Assembly (NCBI GenBank): GCA_949292215.1
Contig: CASEYW010000186.1
Coordinates: 1-64,000, forward strand
DNA: 64,000 bases
Direction: 5' to 3'
Origin: an uncultured bacterium
GTDB lineage: Bacteria; Verrucomicrobiota; Lentisphaeria; Victivallales; UBA1829
Part shown: positions 17,073 to 26,413 of the stretch, in pieces
How the letters are laid out: each line of letters starts with the position of its first letter
How positions within the stretch are numbered: the first letter of the stretch is position 1
Notes under the pieces: generated by a model
Database searches by the model: none
Told to the model about the DNA's origin: nothing
Seen by the model: only the letters and a program-made list of their open reading frames with translations
Translations under genes and position numbers: made by a program

Positions 17073-17876
17073 TTATTCAAATTGAATCCCCAGAAGGGAA
17101 GACATATAGAACGGGGTCCCGTAGAAGAGAGTCGGTGCACTCTTCAGCACTTGAAAACTGAGCGAACCGGCATGGCCGTCCAGATACAGGGAATTGGCTT
17201 TCCCGAGGTGCCGGTTGTAACCGATCCCCGAAACGTGCCCCCAGCCAATTGCCAGGCACAAACCTCCAGACATGCCGATCATGGAGTTGACAAAGTTTTC
17301 GCTTTGCTCATCATTGTCCAGCAGAAGAACGGTCTTCGTTGGCGAGCGAATCAGGGAATTGTTGGTACGGACACCTCCCACTACAATTCCCAACGGCTCC
17401 AGATAAGAGAGTTTCGGACGCCCTGTCCCGGAAATCCGCGGAGGGCGAGGATCCGCCGGACAATGAAAAATTCCAAACCGTCTGGCAGCCTGATCATCTG
17501 CAACGTAATTTCCCGGAGAATTCAGCAGCAGCATTGCCAGCCCATTGCTCCAGTTGTCGTGCTGTTTCCCGTTGAACATGTCGGATTCCCAGATATCCCC
17601 GGGATTCGCACTGCCGACTGCCTGCGGCTTCGCGATATAGTCATTGTAATCCGCCTGATAGTGGCTGAACCCGATGCTGAGATTCTTCAGATTGTTCGTA
17701 CAGGAAATCGCATAGGAACTCGCTTTGGCTTTCTGCAAAGCAGGGAGAAGCATCGCTGCAATAACTGCAATAATTGAAATCACAATTAAAAGTTCTAATA
17801 ATGTAAAGTTGGAAACGGAAGAATGGAAATGCACTTCTGCTTTCCGTCCGCCAATCCGGGCCTCTAAAGTTTTCAT
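17073..17876 (-). CDS. Prepilin-like protein (type II secretion pseudopilin family)
   Basis: The 267-residue protein carries the N-terminal methylation motif SNFTLLELLIVISIIA (about residues 21-36) with Glu at +5, then a hydrophobic helix and a globular domain ending in NSLYLDGHAGSL, the H-x9-DG-type tail. The residue before the Phe is Asn, not the usual Gly. ATG 17876 with GAGGAAAC upstream is preferred over the frame start at 17933. Codons in the hydrophobic helix are A/T-ending (TTA, ATT), unlike the rest. It sits between a GntR regulator and a GH5 enzyme, which suggests a role in exporting or anchoring that enzyme. Confidence 0.9.
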   Translation of the reverse strand: MKTLEARIGGRKAEVHFHSSVSNFTLLELLIVISIIAVIAAMLLPALQKAKASSYAISCTNNLKNLSIGFSHYQADYNDYIAKPQAVGSANPGDIWESDMFNGKQHDNWSNGLAMLLLNSPGNYVADDQAARRFGIFHCPADPRPPRISGTGRPKLSYLEPLGIVVGGVRTNNSLIRSPTKTVLLLDNDEQSENFVNSMIGMSGGLCLAIGWGHVSGIGYNRHLGKANSLYLDGHAGSLSFQVLKSAPTLFYGTPFYMSSLLGIQFE

Positions 17877-17965
17877 AGTTTCCTCAACGTTGTCTGTTAT
17901 TTTAATTCGGACTCCGGCGACTGAACCGATCAAACGCCGACCGTACTGCGGATTGCTTCCCGTTT

Positions 17966-19063
17966 TCAGGTACCATCCTGATTTTCCGGGATCTCCAAAT
18001 CCGCTGTTTTTCTCCTTTCCTGATAATTCCTTGTGATTTGCATGGGAATCCGAACTTCATGCAATGGCGTTTCCCCGCGGAAAGCCGCATGCAGCATGGC
18101 AGTACCGGTCCGCGCGATCTCCTCTGCGGGCTCCTTCAACACATGGCCGAAGAACCCGGAATTTTCCGGCAGGTCGGAAAATTCAGCAATCAGACGGCAT
18201 TGCTTCCGTTCATCAATCCCGCATTTCCGCAGAATGCCCCGGATAGCCGTCAAATGTTCCCCGTGGCAGATGACCGCATCCGGAACATCTCCCGCAGCGC
18301 ATCGCTGTTCCAGTCCGGCAAAAAATCCCGGCAGATCCGCATTGTTCCAGTGACAATCCATTGTTTTTCCCTGTTCCCGGAAATATGTCTGCGCAGCCCG
18401 GAACTGTATTCCGGTCAGGTAGTCCCGTTCAGCGTAATCCCAGACAATCCGTGTCCGGTTCTCTTCCAGCAGGAATTCGGCAATTTTCCGTCCGGCGCCT
18501 TCAAAATCAATGCTGATACCGGGAAAATCCCCCGCTTTCCCGCAGACGGACAATACCGGCATTCCCTTCCGATGGAGCCGCTCCAGAATCCTGTTGCTCT
18601 TGAGCTGTTCATCGGGATACATCCAGACAAGCGCATCGACTCCGGCAGATTCAATCTCCTTCAAGGAAAGCTCCGGATTCCCCGGTGAAGTGAGTGTCAG
18701 AATCCGAGGAAATCCGATCGTCAGACAGATATTCAAACCAAAATAAGACTGCATCGCCCAGGCTGAATAACCAAGATAGAAACGCCGTGAATCCCCGACG
18801 ATCAGCCCCACAATCCGTTTTCGGGACAGATACTTGCAGTCTTCCATCTGTTTCGGATTCGTATACGTTCCTGATCCTCGTTTCCCGATCAGATATCCTT
18901 CCTCCACCAGCTTCTTCAGCTCCAGCGCAACCGTGCAGCGAGCCAGATCAAATTTATCCGCCAGTTCCCGGGCTGACGGAATCTTGACCGATTCCTGCGG
19001 ATTCCGAAACAGAAGATTCAGAATTTCAAACCGCACCTGAAGTTTTGCTTGTCCTTTCTTCAT
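17966..19063 (-). CDS. GntR-type regulator with LacI-like sensor domain
   Basis: A winged-helix GntR domain (IPSARELADKFDLARCTVAL and GKRGSGTY, about residues 28-72 from this start) is followed by a periplasmic-binding-like sensor of about 270 residues, as in AraR-type sugar regulators. The frame opens at 19120, but the promoter's TATAAT ends 5 nt before that codon, so transcription would start at or after it. The ATG at 19063 (MKKGQAKL), with AGAGAG upstream, is the better start. It probably controls the prepilin-GH5 operon 90 nt downstream. Confidence 0.86.
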   Translation of the reverse strand: MKKGQAKLQVRFEILNLLFRNPQESVKIPSARELADKFDLARCTVALELKKLVEEGYLIGKRGSGTYTNPKQMEDCKYLSRKRIVGLIVGDSRRFYLGYSAWAMQSYFGLNICLTIGFPRILTLTSPGNPELSLKEIESAGVDALVWMYPDEQLKSNRILERLHRKGMPVLSVCGKAGDFPGISIDFEGAGRKIAEFLLEENRTRIVWDYAERDYLTGIQFRAAQTYFREQGKTMDCHWNNADLPGFFAGLEQRCAAGDVPDAVICHGEHLTAIRGILRKCGIDERKQCRLIAEFSDLPENSGFFGHVLKEPAEEIARTGTAMLHAAFRGETPLHEVRIPMQITRNYQERRKTADLEIPENQDGT

Positions 19064-19125
19064 GGAAGCACTCTCTGCATTTTCCAAAATCACGTTGATT
19101 TCATGCAACTTTTCATACATCTTTA

Positions 19126-19154
19126 ATTATAACACAAGCTCCATTTTTTGTCAA
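19126..19154 (-). promoter_or_regulatory. Perfect consensus promoter of GntR-type regulator
   Basis: On the minus strand TTGACA (19149-19154) and TATAAT (19126-19131) have exactly 17 nt between them. Its position makes a translation start at 19120 unlikely and supports the start at 19063. Confidence 0.85.
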
Positions 19155-19267
19155 GACGGTCAGAGAAGGTTTTTTCGGAAAATTCAGAATTCTGTGCTCT
19201 TGCAGTAAGCTGGAAGGAATACATACCGTATTCCGGGAATCGATTCGACACTACGGAAGGGCATATT

Positions 19268-20602
19268 TCATGAAAGGCCGGAAACACGTTCTTTCCGCAG
19301 AACGACTTTTCCGATATGCTGCCCTTTCACACTTTCCACCTGAAGGGAAATCCGGAGATCGGAAAGATCAATCACGGTTCCGTTCCGGGGAACTCCACCG
19401 ACTTTGGTCAGGATCAGGCCGCCGAGGGTATCGTATCTGGAATCCTCTGGAAGAGCAATTCCGCTGGAACGTTTGAGCTGATCCAGGCGAATCGACGCAT
19501 CTACACGCCAGACATTTTCTCCGAGAGTTTCAAGCGTTTCATGCTCCGTCGAATGCTCATCGGAAAAAGTTCCGACAATCTCGGAAACCAGATCGGCATT
19601 GGTAATGATCCCGGCAGTTCCGCCGAATTCATCCAGCAGAACCGCCATACCGATTTTCTCCCGCTTCATGTCCATAAAAAGATGGTCAGCGCGAATGGTC
19701 TCCGGGACAAGGTAAGCCGGCTTCATCACGGATGCCAGTTCCGGCGGAGATCCGCACCTGTATTTCTCTGTAAAATAATCACGGATGTGAACAATGCCCA
19801 CAATATCATCCATATCCTCATGATACACAGGAAAGCGGGAATAGTTCGCCTGAATGAAAATTCGTTCGATCTCCTCCGGCGGCGCATCCAGGCTGACCGC
19901 TGTAATTTCCGTGCGGTGGGTCATGATTTCGGAAGCCTCCCGGGAGCTGAATTCAAAAACATTCTCCAGCATCTCTTTTTTCTCCGGAGAAATGATCCCC
20001 TGTTCTCCGCCGATGTCAACCAGAGTCCGGATCTCCTCTTCGGTCACTCCCTGCTCCAGCTCCGTACCTTTCCCGAACAGCGCTTTCAGACAGAGGTCCA
20101 CCGAAGCATTCAGAATGACAACAAACGGCTTCGCCACATTTGCCAGCAAATGAATGGGCAGCGCCACATTGAACGCCATGAATTCCGAATAGCGGATACC
20201 GATCTGCTTCGGCACCAGCTCGCCGAATACAAGCGATAAATACGAAAGAACCACCGTAATGAAAACCACCACAATCATATCCAGTACGCCATGACTGAAA
20301 ATATGAAGGCCGATTCGTTCAAGCCAATCGGTCAGGGGATCGGAAAAGGATTCCGCGGCAAACGCACTGGCGAGGAATCCCGCCAGAGTCACGCCCACCT
20401 GTACCGTGGCAAGGAAACGTCCGGTATTGCCGGTCAGCGCGGCAAGAGCCTTTCCCCGCAAACCTCCCCGCTGAATCAGTTTCCGGATGGAGGACTGCTT
20501 CAGAGAAATCAACGCAACTTCCGAAGAGGCAAAGAAAGCATTCATGCCAATCAGAATCAGCAGAATCAGAATCTGCAGCCAAAGCATCTCCGGTTCCGGC
20601 AA
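19268..20602 (-). CDS. CNNM (DUF21)/CBS/CorC membrane protein
   Basis: The 444-residue protein has a DUF21 transmembrane domain (about 1-190; NAFFASSEVALISL near the start), a CBS pair (about 205-330; MTHRTEITAVSLDAPPEEIE) and a CorC/HlyC domain (about 350-430). The family exports or senses divalent metals, mostly Mg2+. Translation most likely starts with TTG at 20602, because GAGG lies 6 nt upstream of it; the ATG at 20587 lacks a well-spaced site. It is the second such protein here (see 10841-12118) and has its own promoter. Confidence 0.9.
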   Translation of the reverse strand: MPEPEMLWLQILILLILIGMNAFFASSEVALISLKQSSIRKLIQRGGLRGKALAALTGNTGRFLATVQVGVTLAGFLASAFAAESFSDPLTDWLERIGLHIFSHGVLDMIVVVFITVVLSYLSLVFGELVPKQIGIRYSEFMAFNVALPIHLLANVAKPFVVILNASVDLCLKALFGKGTELEQGVTEEEIRTLVDIGGEQGIISPEKKEMLENVFEFSSREASEIMTHRTEITAVSLDAPPEEIERIFIQANYSRFPVYHEDMDDIVGIVHIRDYFTEKYRCGSPPELASVMKPAYLVPETIRADHLFMDMKREKIGMAVLLDEFGGTAGIITNADLVSEIVGTFSDEHSTEHETLETLGENVWRVDASIRLDQLKRSSGIALPEDSRYDTLGGLILTKVGGVPRNGTVIDLSDLRISLQVESVKGQHIGKVVLRKERVSGLS

Positions 20603-20664
20603 TGTTCACCTCGCTAACTTATTCACACTCTTTTTCCCCCTGTCAGGAGAGGACTCCAATGCAA

Positions 20665-20692
20665 ACTATAATATGGAATTGTGATTTTTCAA
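20665..20692 (-). promoter_or_regulatory. Promoter of CNNM/CorC gene
   Basis: On the minus strand TTGAAA (20687-20692) and TATAGT (20665-20670) are 16 nt apart, in the 110 nt between larE and the TTG start at 20602. Confidence 0.65.
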
Positions 20693-20712
20693 ACCGTTCC
20701 GGCGCACCCGCT

Positions 20713-21531
20713 TCAGAGTTTGTTCATGGCGCCGCGCCGATATCCTTCGGGGTCAATAAGAATTTCGGAAAAACCGCAGCAGGAAAGTTCTTCCGCGATC
20801 TTCTCCCGAAGACGGAGTGCACGGGAAAGATAAGGTCCCCGAAACTCCAGCGATGCCCGATTCCCTTCCAGACAGCGAACCCGACAGCCGGGAAATCCGA
20901 TTCCTGCAAGCAAAGTTTCCGCTTCGCCGCAGCGGGAAAGAACTTCCCGGCTCAAAGGAACTCCCGTGGGAATGCGCGACGCAAGACATGCCGCAGCAGG
21001 CATCGTCCAACTGGATAGGCCCATTCTCCGTGATACCAGACGAATCAGGCGTTTTCCGAATCCACATTCCACAAACGGATGCAGAACGCCAAGCTCATCC
21101 GCCGCCCTTGCTCCCGGACGCCAGTCCCCGGAATCGTCAAGATTGGCACCGTCAAGCAAATGACGGAACTCTGCACTCTCTGCCACCTTCCAAATCTCTG
21201 AAAAGATCTGTTTTTTGCAGTAATAGCACCGCCATTTGTCATTTTTGACGACTTCAGGCAGACGCAGAACATCCACTTCAAGTTCCGTACAGCATGCCCC
21301 GAACCGGGCGGCAAAGTGATGCGCACTTTCTGTTTCATGCACAATCGTCATGGGAGTTGAGACATGAACGGGCAGAACATTTTCCGATCCGAGTTCACGG
21401 AGAGCAAACGCCGTCAGCAGAGTGCTGTCGCATCCTCCTGAAAAAGCGATTGCAACGCGTCCCAGCCGCTTCAGAAATGCGGAGAGCGCCATCTCCTCCG
21501 GCAAAGGGCTCAATGTTCTTCCGGAAGCCAT
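20713..21531 (-). CDS. larE: LarE-like ATP-dependent sacrificial sulfur transferase
   Basis: The 272-residue PP-loop protein has the ATP motif AFSGGCDSTLL (about 29-39), the RCYYCKK block (about 109) and ACLASRIPTG (about 186-195). The Cys in the last motif corresponds to the sulfur-donating Cys of Lactobacillus LarE, which makes the nickel-pincer cofactor of lactate racemase. No larA, larB or larC is seen here, so it may serve another acceptor. It overlaps the preceding GT4 gene by 22 nt and is the last gene of purD-GT4-larE. Confidence 0.85.
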   Translation of the reverse strand: MASGRTLSPLPEEMALSAFLKRLGRVAIAFSGGCDSTLLTAFALRELGSENVLPVHVSTPMTIVHETESAHHFAARFGACCTELEVDVLRLPEVVKNDKWRCYYCKKQIFSEIWKVAESAEFRHLLDGANLDDSGDWRPGARAADELGVLHPFVECGFGKRLIRLVSRRMGLSSWTMPAAACLASRIPTGVPLSREVLSRCGEAETLLAGIGFPGCRVRCLEGNRASLEFRGPYLSRALRLREKIAEELSCCGFSEILIDPEGYRRGAMNKL

Positions 21532-22667
21532 TCCGCATAATCCTTCAGAAGCGTCTCCGACATTCGTTTCCAGCCAAATCGAGAGGCGACCAGTTCACGT
21601 CCGGCTTTTCCCAGTTCAGCCGTTTTTTGTGGATGGTCAACAGCGTCCCTCATAACTTTTCCAGCTTCCGTCAAATTTGACGGATCAAGAAGCCAGCCGG
21701 TTTTTCCGGGAATGACGACTTCAGGAGTTCCATCAAGAGCATATGCGATCACCGGTTTGCCGGATGCCAGAGCCTGGACAGCGGCACGCGGCAGCCCCTC
21801 CCGCAGAGAAAAATGCACCAAAGCATTGGAAAGCGCCAGATAACGATAGACCTCTCCAGGAGGGACAAGTCCGGCAAAGGAAAAACGATCCGTCAAATTT
21901 TCTCTGGCAATTGTCTGTCTGATCTCTTCCGTCAAAATCCCGTTGCCGATAATGAGACAATGCACATCGGGGCGTTCTTTCGCCAGCTCCATTGCCAGCG
22001 GAATAAAATCCTCATACCCCTTCAAGGGAAAGAGACGGGCCAGCGTCGCAAAGACAAACGCATGTTCAGGAATCCCAAGTTTCTTCCGCAGTTCCGGATC
22101 CGGCCGGGACGTCAGAAAGGGCTCCAGTTCCATGCCGCTGTAAACCACTTTATACATTTCCGGTTTCCCGATTCCGGCAGCCAGCGACTGGTCAATCATT
22201 GCCTGAGCGACCGCATAGATGCGTTTTCCGCACCGTGCAGCAGCCCGCTCGCTCAGGATATAAAGAAAATTCTTCCAGGGCTTCTCATACCGGTGGAATG
22301 CAAGACCGTGGATTGTATGCACGACAAGCGGCACTCCGGCGGCCTTCCCTGCGAAACGGCCGAGAACCCCCGCCTTGGAACTGTGCGTATGAACCACATC
22401 GCAGTGTTCTTCCCGAAACAGTTTTTTCAGAAAACGATACGCCTTGAAATCCTTGATGGGAGAAATTTCGCGGACCAGCCAGGGACACTCCACTATTTTC
22501 AGGCCCGGACACGAGACTTTTTTCAGCAGTTCGCCTTCCGGTCCGGGCGAAGGACCCGTCACAAGGGTCACATCATGTCCAGCCTCCACGGCACCCCGGG
22601 CGGAAAGCAGAGTATTCTCCTGCGCTCCCCCCACGATCATCCGGGTAATGACATGGCAAATCTTCAT
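21510..22667 (-). CDS. Family 4 glycosyltransferase
   Basis: The 385-residue cytoplasmic enzyme has the GT-B fold of GT4. The N-terminal domain begins ICHVITRMIVGGAQENTLL (acceptor side), and the C-terminal nucleotide-sugar domain carries EGLPRAAVQALASGKPVIA (about 288-306), the E-x7-E region of retaining GT4. It probably adds a sugar to an envelope polysaccharide or glycolipid; donor and acceptor are not evident. It starts 6 nt after purD and overlaps larE. Confidence 0.9.
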   Translation of the reverse strand: MKICHVITRMIVGGAQENTLLSARGAVEAGHDVTLVTGPSPGPEGELLKKVSCPGLKIVECPWLVREISPIKDFKAYRFLKKLFREEHCDVVHTHSSKAGVLGRFAGKAAGVPLVVHTIHGLAFHRYEKPWKNFLYILSERAAARCGKRIYAVAQAMIDQSLAAGIGKPEMYKVVYSGMELEPFLTSRPDPELRKKLGIPEHAFVFATLARLFPLKGYEDFIPLAMELAKERPDVHCLIIGNGILTEEIRQTIARENLTDRFSFAGLVPPGEVYRYLALSNALVHFSLREGLPRAAVQALASGKPVIAYALDGTPEVVIPGKTGWLLDPSNLTEAGKVMRDAVDHPQKTAELGKAGRELVASRFGWKRMSETLLKDYAEWLPEEH

Positions 22668-22673
22668 GACACG

Positions 22674-23945
22674 TCATCTGTTGAACGCGCGGCGCGCGAT
22701 GTCTTTACGGTACTGCATTCCTTCCCAGCCGATCTTCCCGACAGCTTCATAGGCTTTCCGAACAGCTTCTTCAATGGTCTTCCCACGTGCGGTAACGCCG
22801 AGAACACGTCCGCCGGCATTGATCAGTTTCCCATCCCGAACCGCTGTTCCGGCATGGTAGACGATAGCTCCATCGGCTTCCGCGTCCTTAATGCCATGAA
22901 TCTCAAACCCTTTCCGGACCGATCCGGGATATCCACCGGAAGCAAGCACAATGCAGACTGCGGGATCGGGCGACCAGACCAGCTTTGCCTTATCCAGTTC
23001 ACGGTTTGCTGTTTTCAGGAGCGTATCGGCGAGATCGCCGTCGAACCGTGTCAGCACCGCCTGCGTTTCAGGATCACCGAACCGGACATTGAACTCCAGA
23101 ACCTTCGGACCATTCTTCGTCACCATGATCCCGGCGTAAATGATCCCGCGGTAATCAAGATTTTCCATCTGAATGCCGCGCAGGAAATTCTCAAGGACAG
23201 AGCGCCGCACCTCGTCAAGAAGAGCTTCAGTCACAACAGGAGCCGGGGAATAAGCCCCCATTCCACCGGTATTCGGCCCCTTGTCTCCGTCAAGCTGGCG
23301 CTTGTGGTCCTGAGAACTGACCAGAGGGATAATTGAGCGGCCATCCGTCAAGGCAAGAATTGATGCTTCCTCTCCCTCAAGCAGCTCTTCAATCACCACA
23401 CGGTACCCGGCATTTCCAAACGCGCCGGCAAAACACTCTTCAACTCCGGCGATCGCCTCGGCTTCATTTGAAGCGACAATCACGCCTTTGCCAGCGGCAA
23501 GCCCATCCGCTTTGACAACCACTCCGCGTCCTGCCGCATATTCCCGGTGGATGTAATCCACAGCGGCATTTTTATCCGTAAACGTCGCATACGCAGCGGT
23601 CGGGATCTTATATTTCACCATAAATGCTTTGGAAAAATCCTTGCTTCCTTCCAGACGGGCGGCTGCGCCGGAAGGACCGAACACCGGGATGCCTTTCGCA
23701 CGGACAGCATCCGCAACGCCCTGGCAAAGCGGAGCCTCCGGACCGATCACCACAAGTCCGACCTTCTTTTCCGCGGCAAAATCCGCGATGGATGCGTTGT
23801 CGGAAGGAATCTCGACGCATTCCGCAATTTCAGCCATTCCCGGATTTCCGGGAGCGCAGTAAATCTTATCGACAAGTTTGCTCTTTTTCAATCCGTAGCA
23901 GATAGCGTGTTCGCGTCCACCGCTTCCGATCAGAAGAATATCCAT
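22674..23945 (-). CDS. purD: Phosphoribosylamine-glycine ligase
   Basis: The 423-residue ATP-grasp enzyme makes glycinamide ribonucleotide in purine synthesis. It begins with DILLIGSGGREHAI and has the conserved FGPSGAAARLEGSKDF (about 90-105), the ATP-grasp glycine-rich loop KADGLAAGKGV (about 142-152) and VRFGDPETQ (about 283). Length is normal. It leads a three-gene operon with GT4 and larE, an unusual setting for purD. An inverted repeat flanks its -10 box. Confidence 0.97.
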   Translation of the reverse strand: MDILLIGSGGREHAICYGLKKSKLVDKIYCAPGNPGMAEIAECVEIPSDNASIADFAAEKKVGLVVIGPEAPLCQGVADAVRAKGIPVFGPSGAAARLEGSKDFSKAFMVKYKIPTAAYATFTDKNAAVDYIHREYAAGRGVVVKADGLAAGKGVIVASNEAEAIAGVEECFAGAFGNAGYRVVIEELLEGEEASILALTDGRSIIPLVSSQDHKRQLDGDKGPNTGGMGAYSPAPVVTEALLDEVRRSVLENFLRGIQMENLDYRGIIYAGIMVTKNGPKVLEFNVRFGDPETQAVLTRFDGDLADTLLKTANRELDKAKLVWSPDPAVCIVLASGGYPGSVRKGFEIHGIKDAEADGAIVYHAGTAVRDGKLINAGGRVLGVTARGKTIEEAVRKAYEAVGKIGWEGMQYRKDIARRAFNR

Positions 23946-23976
23946 TCGAATGCCCCTTTCGATGTGTTGTGTCTGT

Positions 23977-24015
23977 GAAAACGGATTAATATAACACGCA
24001 ATCGACCGTTTTCAA
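23977..24015 (-). promoter_or_regulatory. purD promoter with inverted repeat
   Basis: On the minus strand TTGAAA (24010-24015) and TATATT (23988-23993) are 16 nt apart. GAAAACGG (23977-23984) and CCGTTTTC (24006-24013) form a perfect 8-bp inverted repeat around the -10 box, a candidate operator. Confidence 0.6.
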
Positions 24016-24028
24016 AAGTTCCCGGAGG

Positions 24029-24060
24029 AAAAATGGAGAAGGCTCCAAAGCCTCTTCTCC
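24029..24060 (-). terminator. Terminator after GH2 gene
   Basis: On the minus strand GGAGAAGAGGCT and AGCCTTCTCC form a stem with one bulge around a TTGG loop, followed by ATTTTT. It lies about 45 nt beyond the stop of the GH2 gene. Confidence 0.7.
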
Positions 24061-24106
24061 GTTTCACTCCCCTGGCGGAATATTCCGCAAAGCATTCCTG
24101 GCTGTG

Positions 24107-26374
24107 TCAGAACTTCAATTTCTGTCGGAGTACAGCAAGTCCGGCGGAATATTTCTCGAAATCAAAAGGTGCTGTTCCCTGATAATAGTGGTTGAAACAG
24201 CTCTCGCCTTCCACGCTCCACTCAATCAGCAGCATCCGCTGACGTCCCTGGCAGATGCGGATCGAATCCACCACCACCGCGGCATCCGCTCCGATCTCAA
24301 ACGTTCCGCCGCATAAAACCTCTCCCGTCAGAATATCGCTGACCCTGTATTCCGCCGACAACTCTCGGGAAAGATCGTTCACCGCATGCAGGCGGATACA
24401 CCAGGCCTCCGGTTCATCGAACATCAGAGAGAACGGACGCTGTGCCGTCCGGATATACCAGTACGCCAGCTTTCTGCTGTAGTAGTAATCAACCACCGCA
24501 TCGGAGAACTGTGGCCAGCAATCGATGACATTCCACCAGATCAGCCCGGTTTTTCGCCATTTCCGCATCCGAAAACTTTCGATAAAGAATTTGAACGCTT
24601 CCGCCTGAACAATCTGGGAACGGAAAATGAACTCCTCCAGATTGTCCGGAACCATTCCGAAACATCCCTCCACCTGCTCCTCCATCAGCCGGATCCGATA
24701 GGCATACGGCCCCTCCGGATCACCAAACGGCTGCGCCGCATGACAGAGCCAGTCCGGATTGCCGATCCGCCCGTTCAGGGATTCCGCCGGGATGAATTTC
24801 CGGATGCTCTCCAGATTCGGCATCCCGTGATAACCAATTTCGCTGGCGAAAATTGCGGTATTGTCCTTGTAGAAGGCGCTCTTCCAGTTGTCCCGCGGTC
24901 CCCAGAGGTGCTGTTCCGGCGAATCATAACGACGTTTTCCACGCCAGATGGAATCGGAAAGATACGGCGAACTCGGAAGATAATCCCGCGCAGGATCAAA
25001 AGTCCCAACCGCATCCGGAAGAATTTCCCGCGAAATCCGGTTGAACGATGGCGGGAGGTGATTCGTCGACTTCCGATAGAAAAAAAGTTCATCACATTCA
25101 TTGTCACCGCACCAGAGCGCCAGAGAGGGATGATTTCTCAAACGCGTGACAATCGTTTCCGCCTCCAGACGAACCGTTTCACAAAATTCTGCATCATGGG
25201 GAGGGACTTCGCAGGCGAACATGAAATCCTGCCAGACAAGCAGGCCGTAGCGGTCACAGAGCGAGAAAAACTCTTCATCCTCATATACGTTTCCACCCCA
25301 GCAGCGGACCATGTTGCACCCCAGATCCCGGAACAGCTCAAGCGCCTTTCCCGCCCGTTCCGGATTCTCCCCGTGAAGTGCGTCCGCCGGAACCCAGTTT
25401 GATCCCTTGATGAACACCCTCCGGTTGTTCACGATGAATTCAAACCTGCCCTTTCCGTTTTCCAACTCCTCTGTCCGCTCCAGATGGATAGTGCGGATTC
25501 CTGTATTCCAGATGCGCACATCAACTGTTTTTCCGGAATGAACCAGTTCCAGTTCCACTGAATACAAGTTCTGTTCCCCGCTCCCGAGAGGATTCCAGAG
25601 AAGCGGCTGCGGCACTTCAAACTCAAACACCCCCGTTACAAACAGAAGAGGAAATCTCCGTTCAAAAACAGAATCACCGCACCGCATGGTCAGATGAGCC
25701 TCAAAGCCGCTCAATTCCTCCGACGGTGTTTCAAACGACCAGTCCAGCACCATCTCCGCCTTTTCCGGAGAAACCTGCGCGGTGAAAAGATAAAGCGAAG
25801 TCCACCGTTCCGGCTCAATCACTTCCAGAAAAACATTCCGCCAGAGCCCCGCACCAACCAGCCGCGGAGCAATATCCCAACCGTAGGTGTGCATCGGACG
25901 CCGTAAATACAACCCTTCATAGTTGTACCTCGATGCTATCGCTGCGGGAGGACGGTGGAACTTCCTTGCCTCATTGATGGAACTCCTGATCTTGACTGCA
26001 AGTTCATTTTCCGCACCATGCCGAACCAGCTCTGTCACATCAAAACGATGTGGAATGACCATGTTTCCGGCATAGCCGGCAATTGTTCCATTGACCAGGA
26101 TTTCCGCCACTGTATCAATCCCTTCAAACACCAGCTCCAGGCGTTCCCCTTCCGCAACAGAAGGCGGAAAAAATACGGTCCGGTATTCCCAGTCGACAAA
26201 CTCATACGGACGCAGAAGAGTGGAATTTGTTCCGAAATACGGATCCGGGATCATCCCTGCGCGCACAAGATCGCCGATCACATTCCCGGGAACCCGCGCC
26301 GGAATCGTCTTCCAGCTTCCATCCGACGGAGCTTTCCATCCCAACTGCCATTCCCCATTCAACGACACCATCAT
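24107..26374 (-). CDS. Beta-mannosidase-like GH2 enzyme
   Basis: The 755-residue protein follows the GH2 plan: sugar-binding jelly roll (about 1-170; LNGEWQLGW), immunoglobulin-like domain (about 185-275), TIM barrel (about 285-600) and C-terminal sandwich. The acid/base Glu is in LALWCGDNECDELF (about 415) and the nucleophile in IFASEIGYHG (about 515). The NNE of typical beta-mannosidases reads DNE. No signal peptide is seen, so it probably acts on imported oligosaccharides. ATG 26374, with AGGAGAGCAGGAAG upstream, is preferred over 26455. Confidence 0.88.
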   Translation of the reverse strand: MMVSLNGEWQLGWKAPSDGSWKTIPARVPGNVIGDLVRAGMIPDPYFGTNSTLLRPYEFVDWEYRTVFFPPSVAEGERLELVFEGIDTVAEILVNGTIAGYAGNMVIPHRFDVTELVRHGAENELAVKIRSSINEARKFHRPPAAIASRYNYEGLYLRRPMHTYGWDIAPRLVGAGLWRNVFLEVIEPERWTSLYLFTAQVSPEKAEMVLDWSFETPSEELSGFEAHLTMRCGDSVFERRFPLLFVTGVFEFEVPQPLLWNPLGSGEQNLYSVELELVHSGKTVDVRIWNTGIRTIHLERTEELENGKGRFEFIVNNRRVFIKGSNWVPADALHGENPERAGKALELFRDLGCNMVRCWGGNVYEDEEFFSLCDRYGLLVWQDFMFACEVPPHDAEFCETVRLEAETIVTRLRNHPSLALWCGDNECDELFFYRKSTNHLPPSFNRISREILPDAVGTFDPARDYLPSSPYLSDSIWRGKRRYDSPEQHLWGPRDNWKSAFYKDNTAIFASEIGYHGMPNLESIRKFIPAESLNGRIGNPDWLCHAAQPFGDPEGPYAYRIRLMEEQVEGCFGMVPDNLEEFIFRSQIVQAEAFKFFIESFRMRKWRKTGLIWWNVIDCWPQFSDAVVDYYYSRKLAYWYIRTAQRPFSLMFDEPEAWCIRLHAVNDLSRELSAEYRVSDILTGEVLCGGTFEIGADAAVVVDSIRICQGRQRMLLIEWSVEGESCFNHYYQGTAPFDFEKYSAGLAVLRQKLKF

Positions 26375-26399
26375 CTTCCTGCTCTCCTTTTTTATTATT

Positions 26400-26413
26400 A
26401 TTTTGCGCAAAAT
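26400..26413. promoter_or_regulatory. 14-bp palindrome upstream of GH2 gene
   Basis: ATTTTGCGCAAAAT is a perfect palindrome 26 nt upstream of the GH2 start, between a weak -35/-10 pair (TTGTAT/TATTTA on the minus strand) and the start. It is a likely operator. The rest of 26414-26677 holds no gene I could recognise, only an AT-rich stretch and a weak inverted repeat (GGCCAGC/GCTGGCC). Confidence 0.5.
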
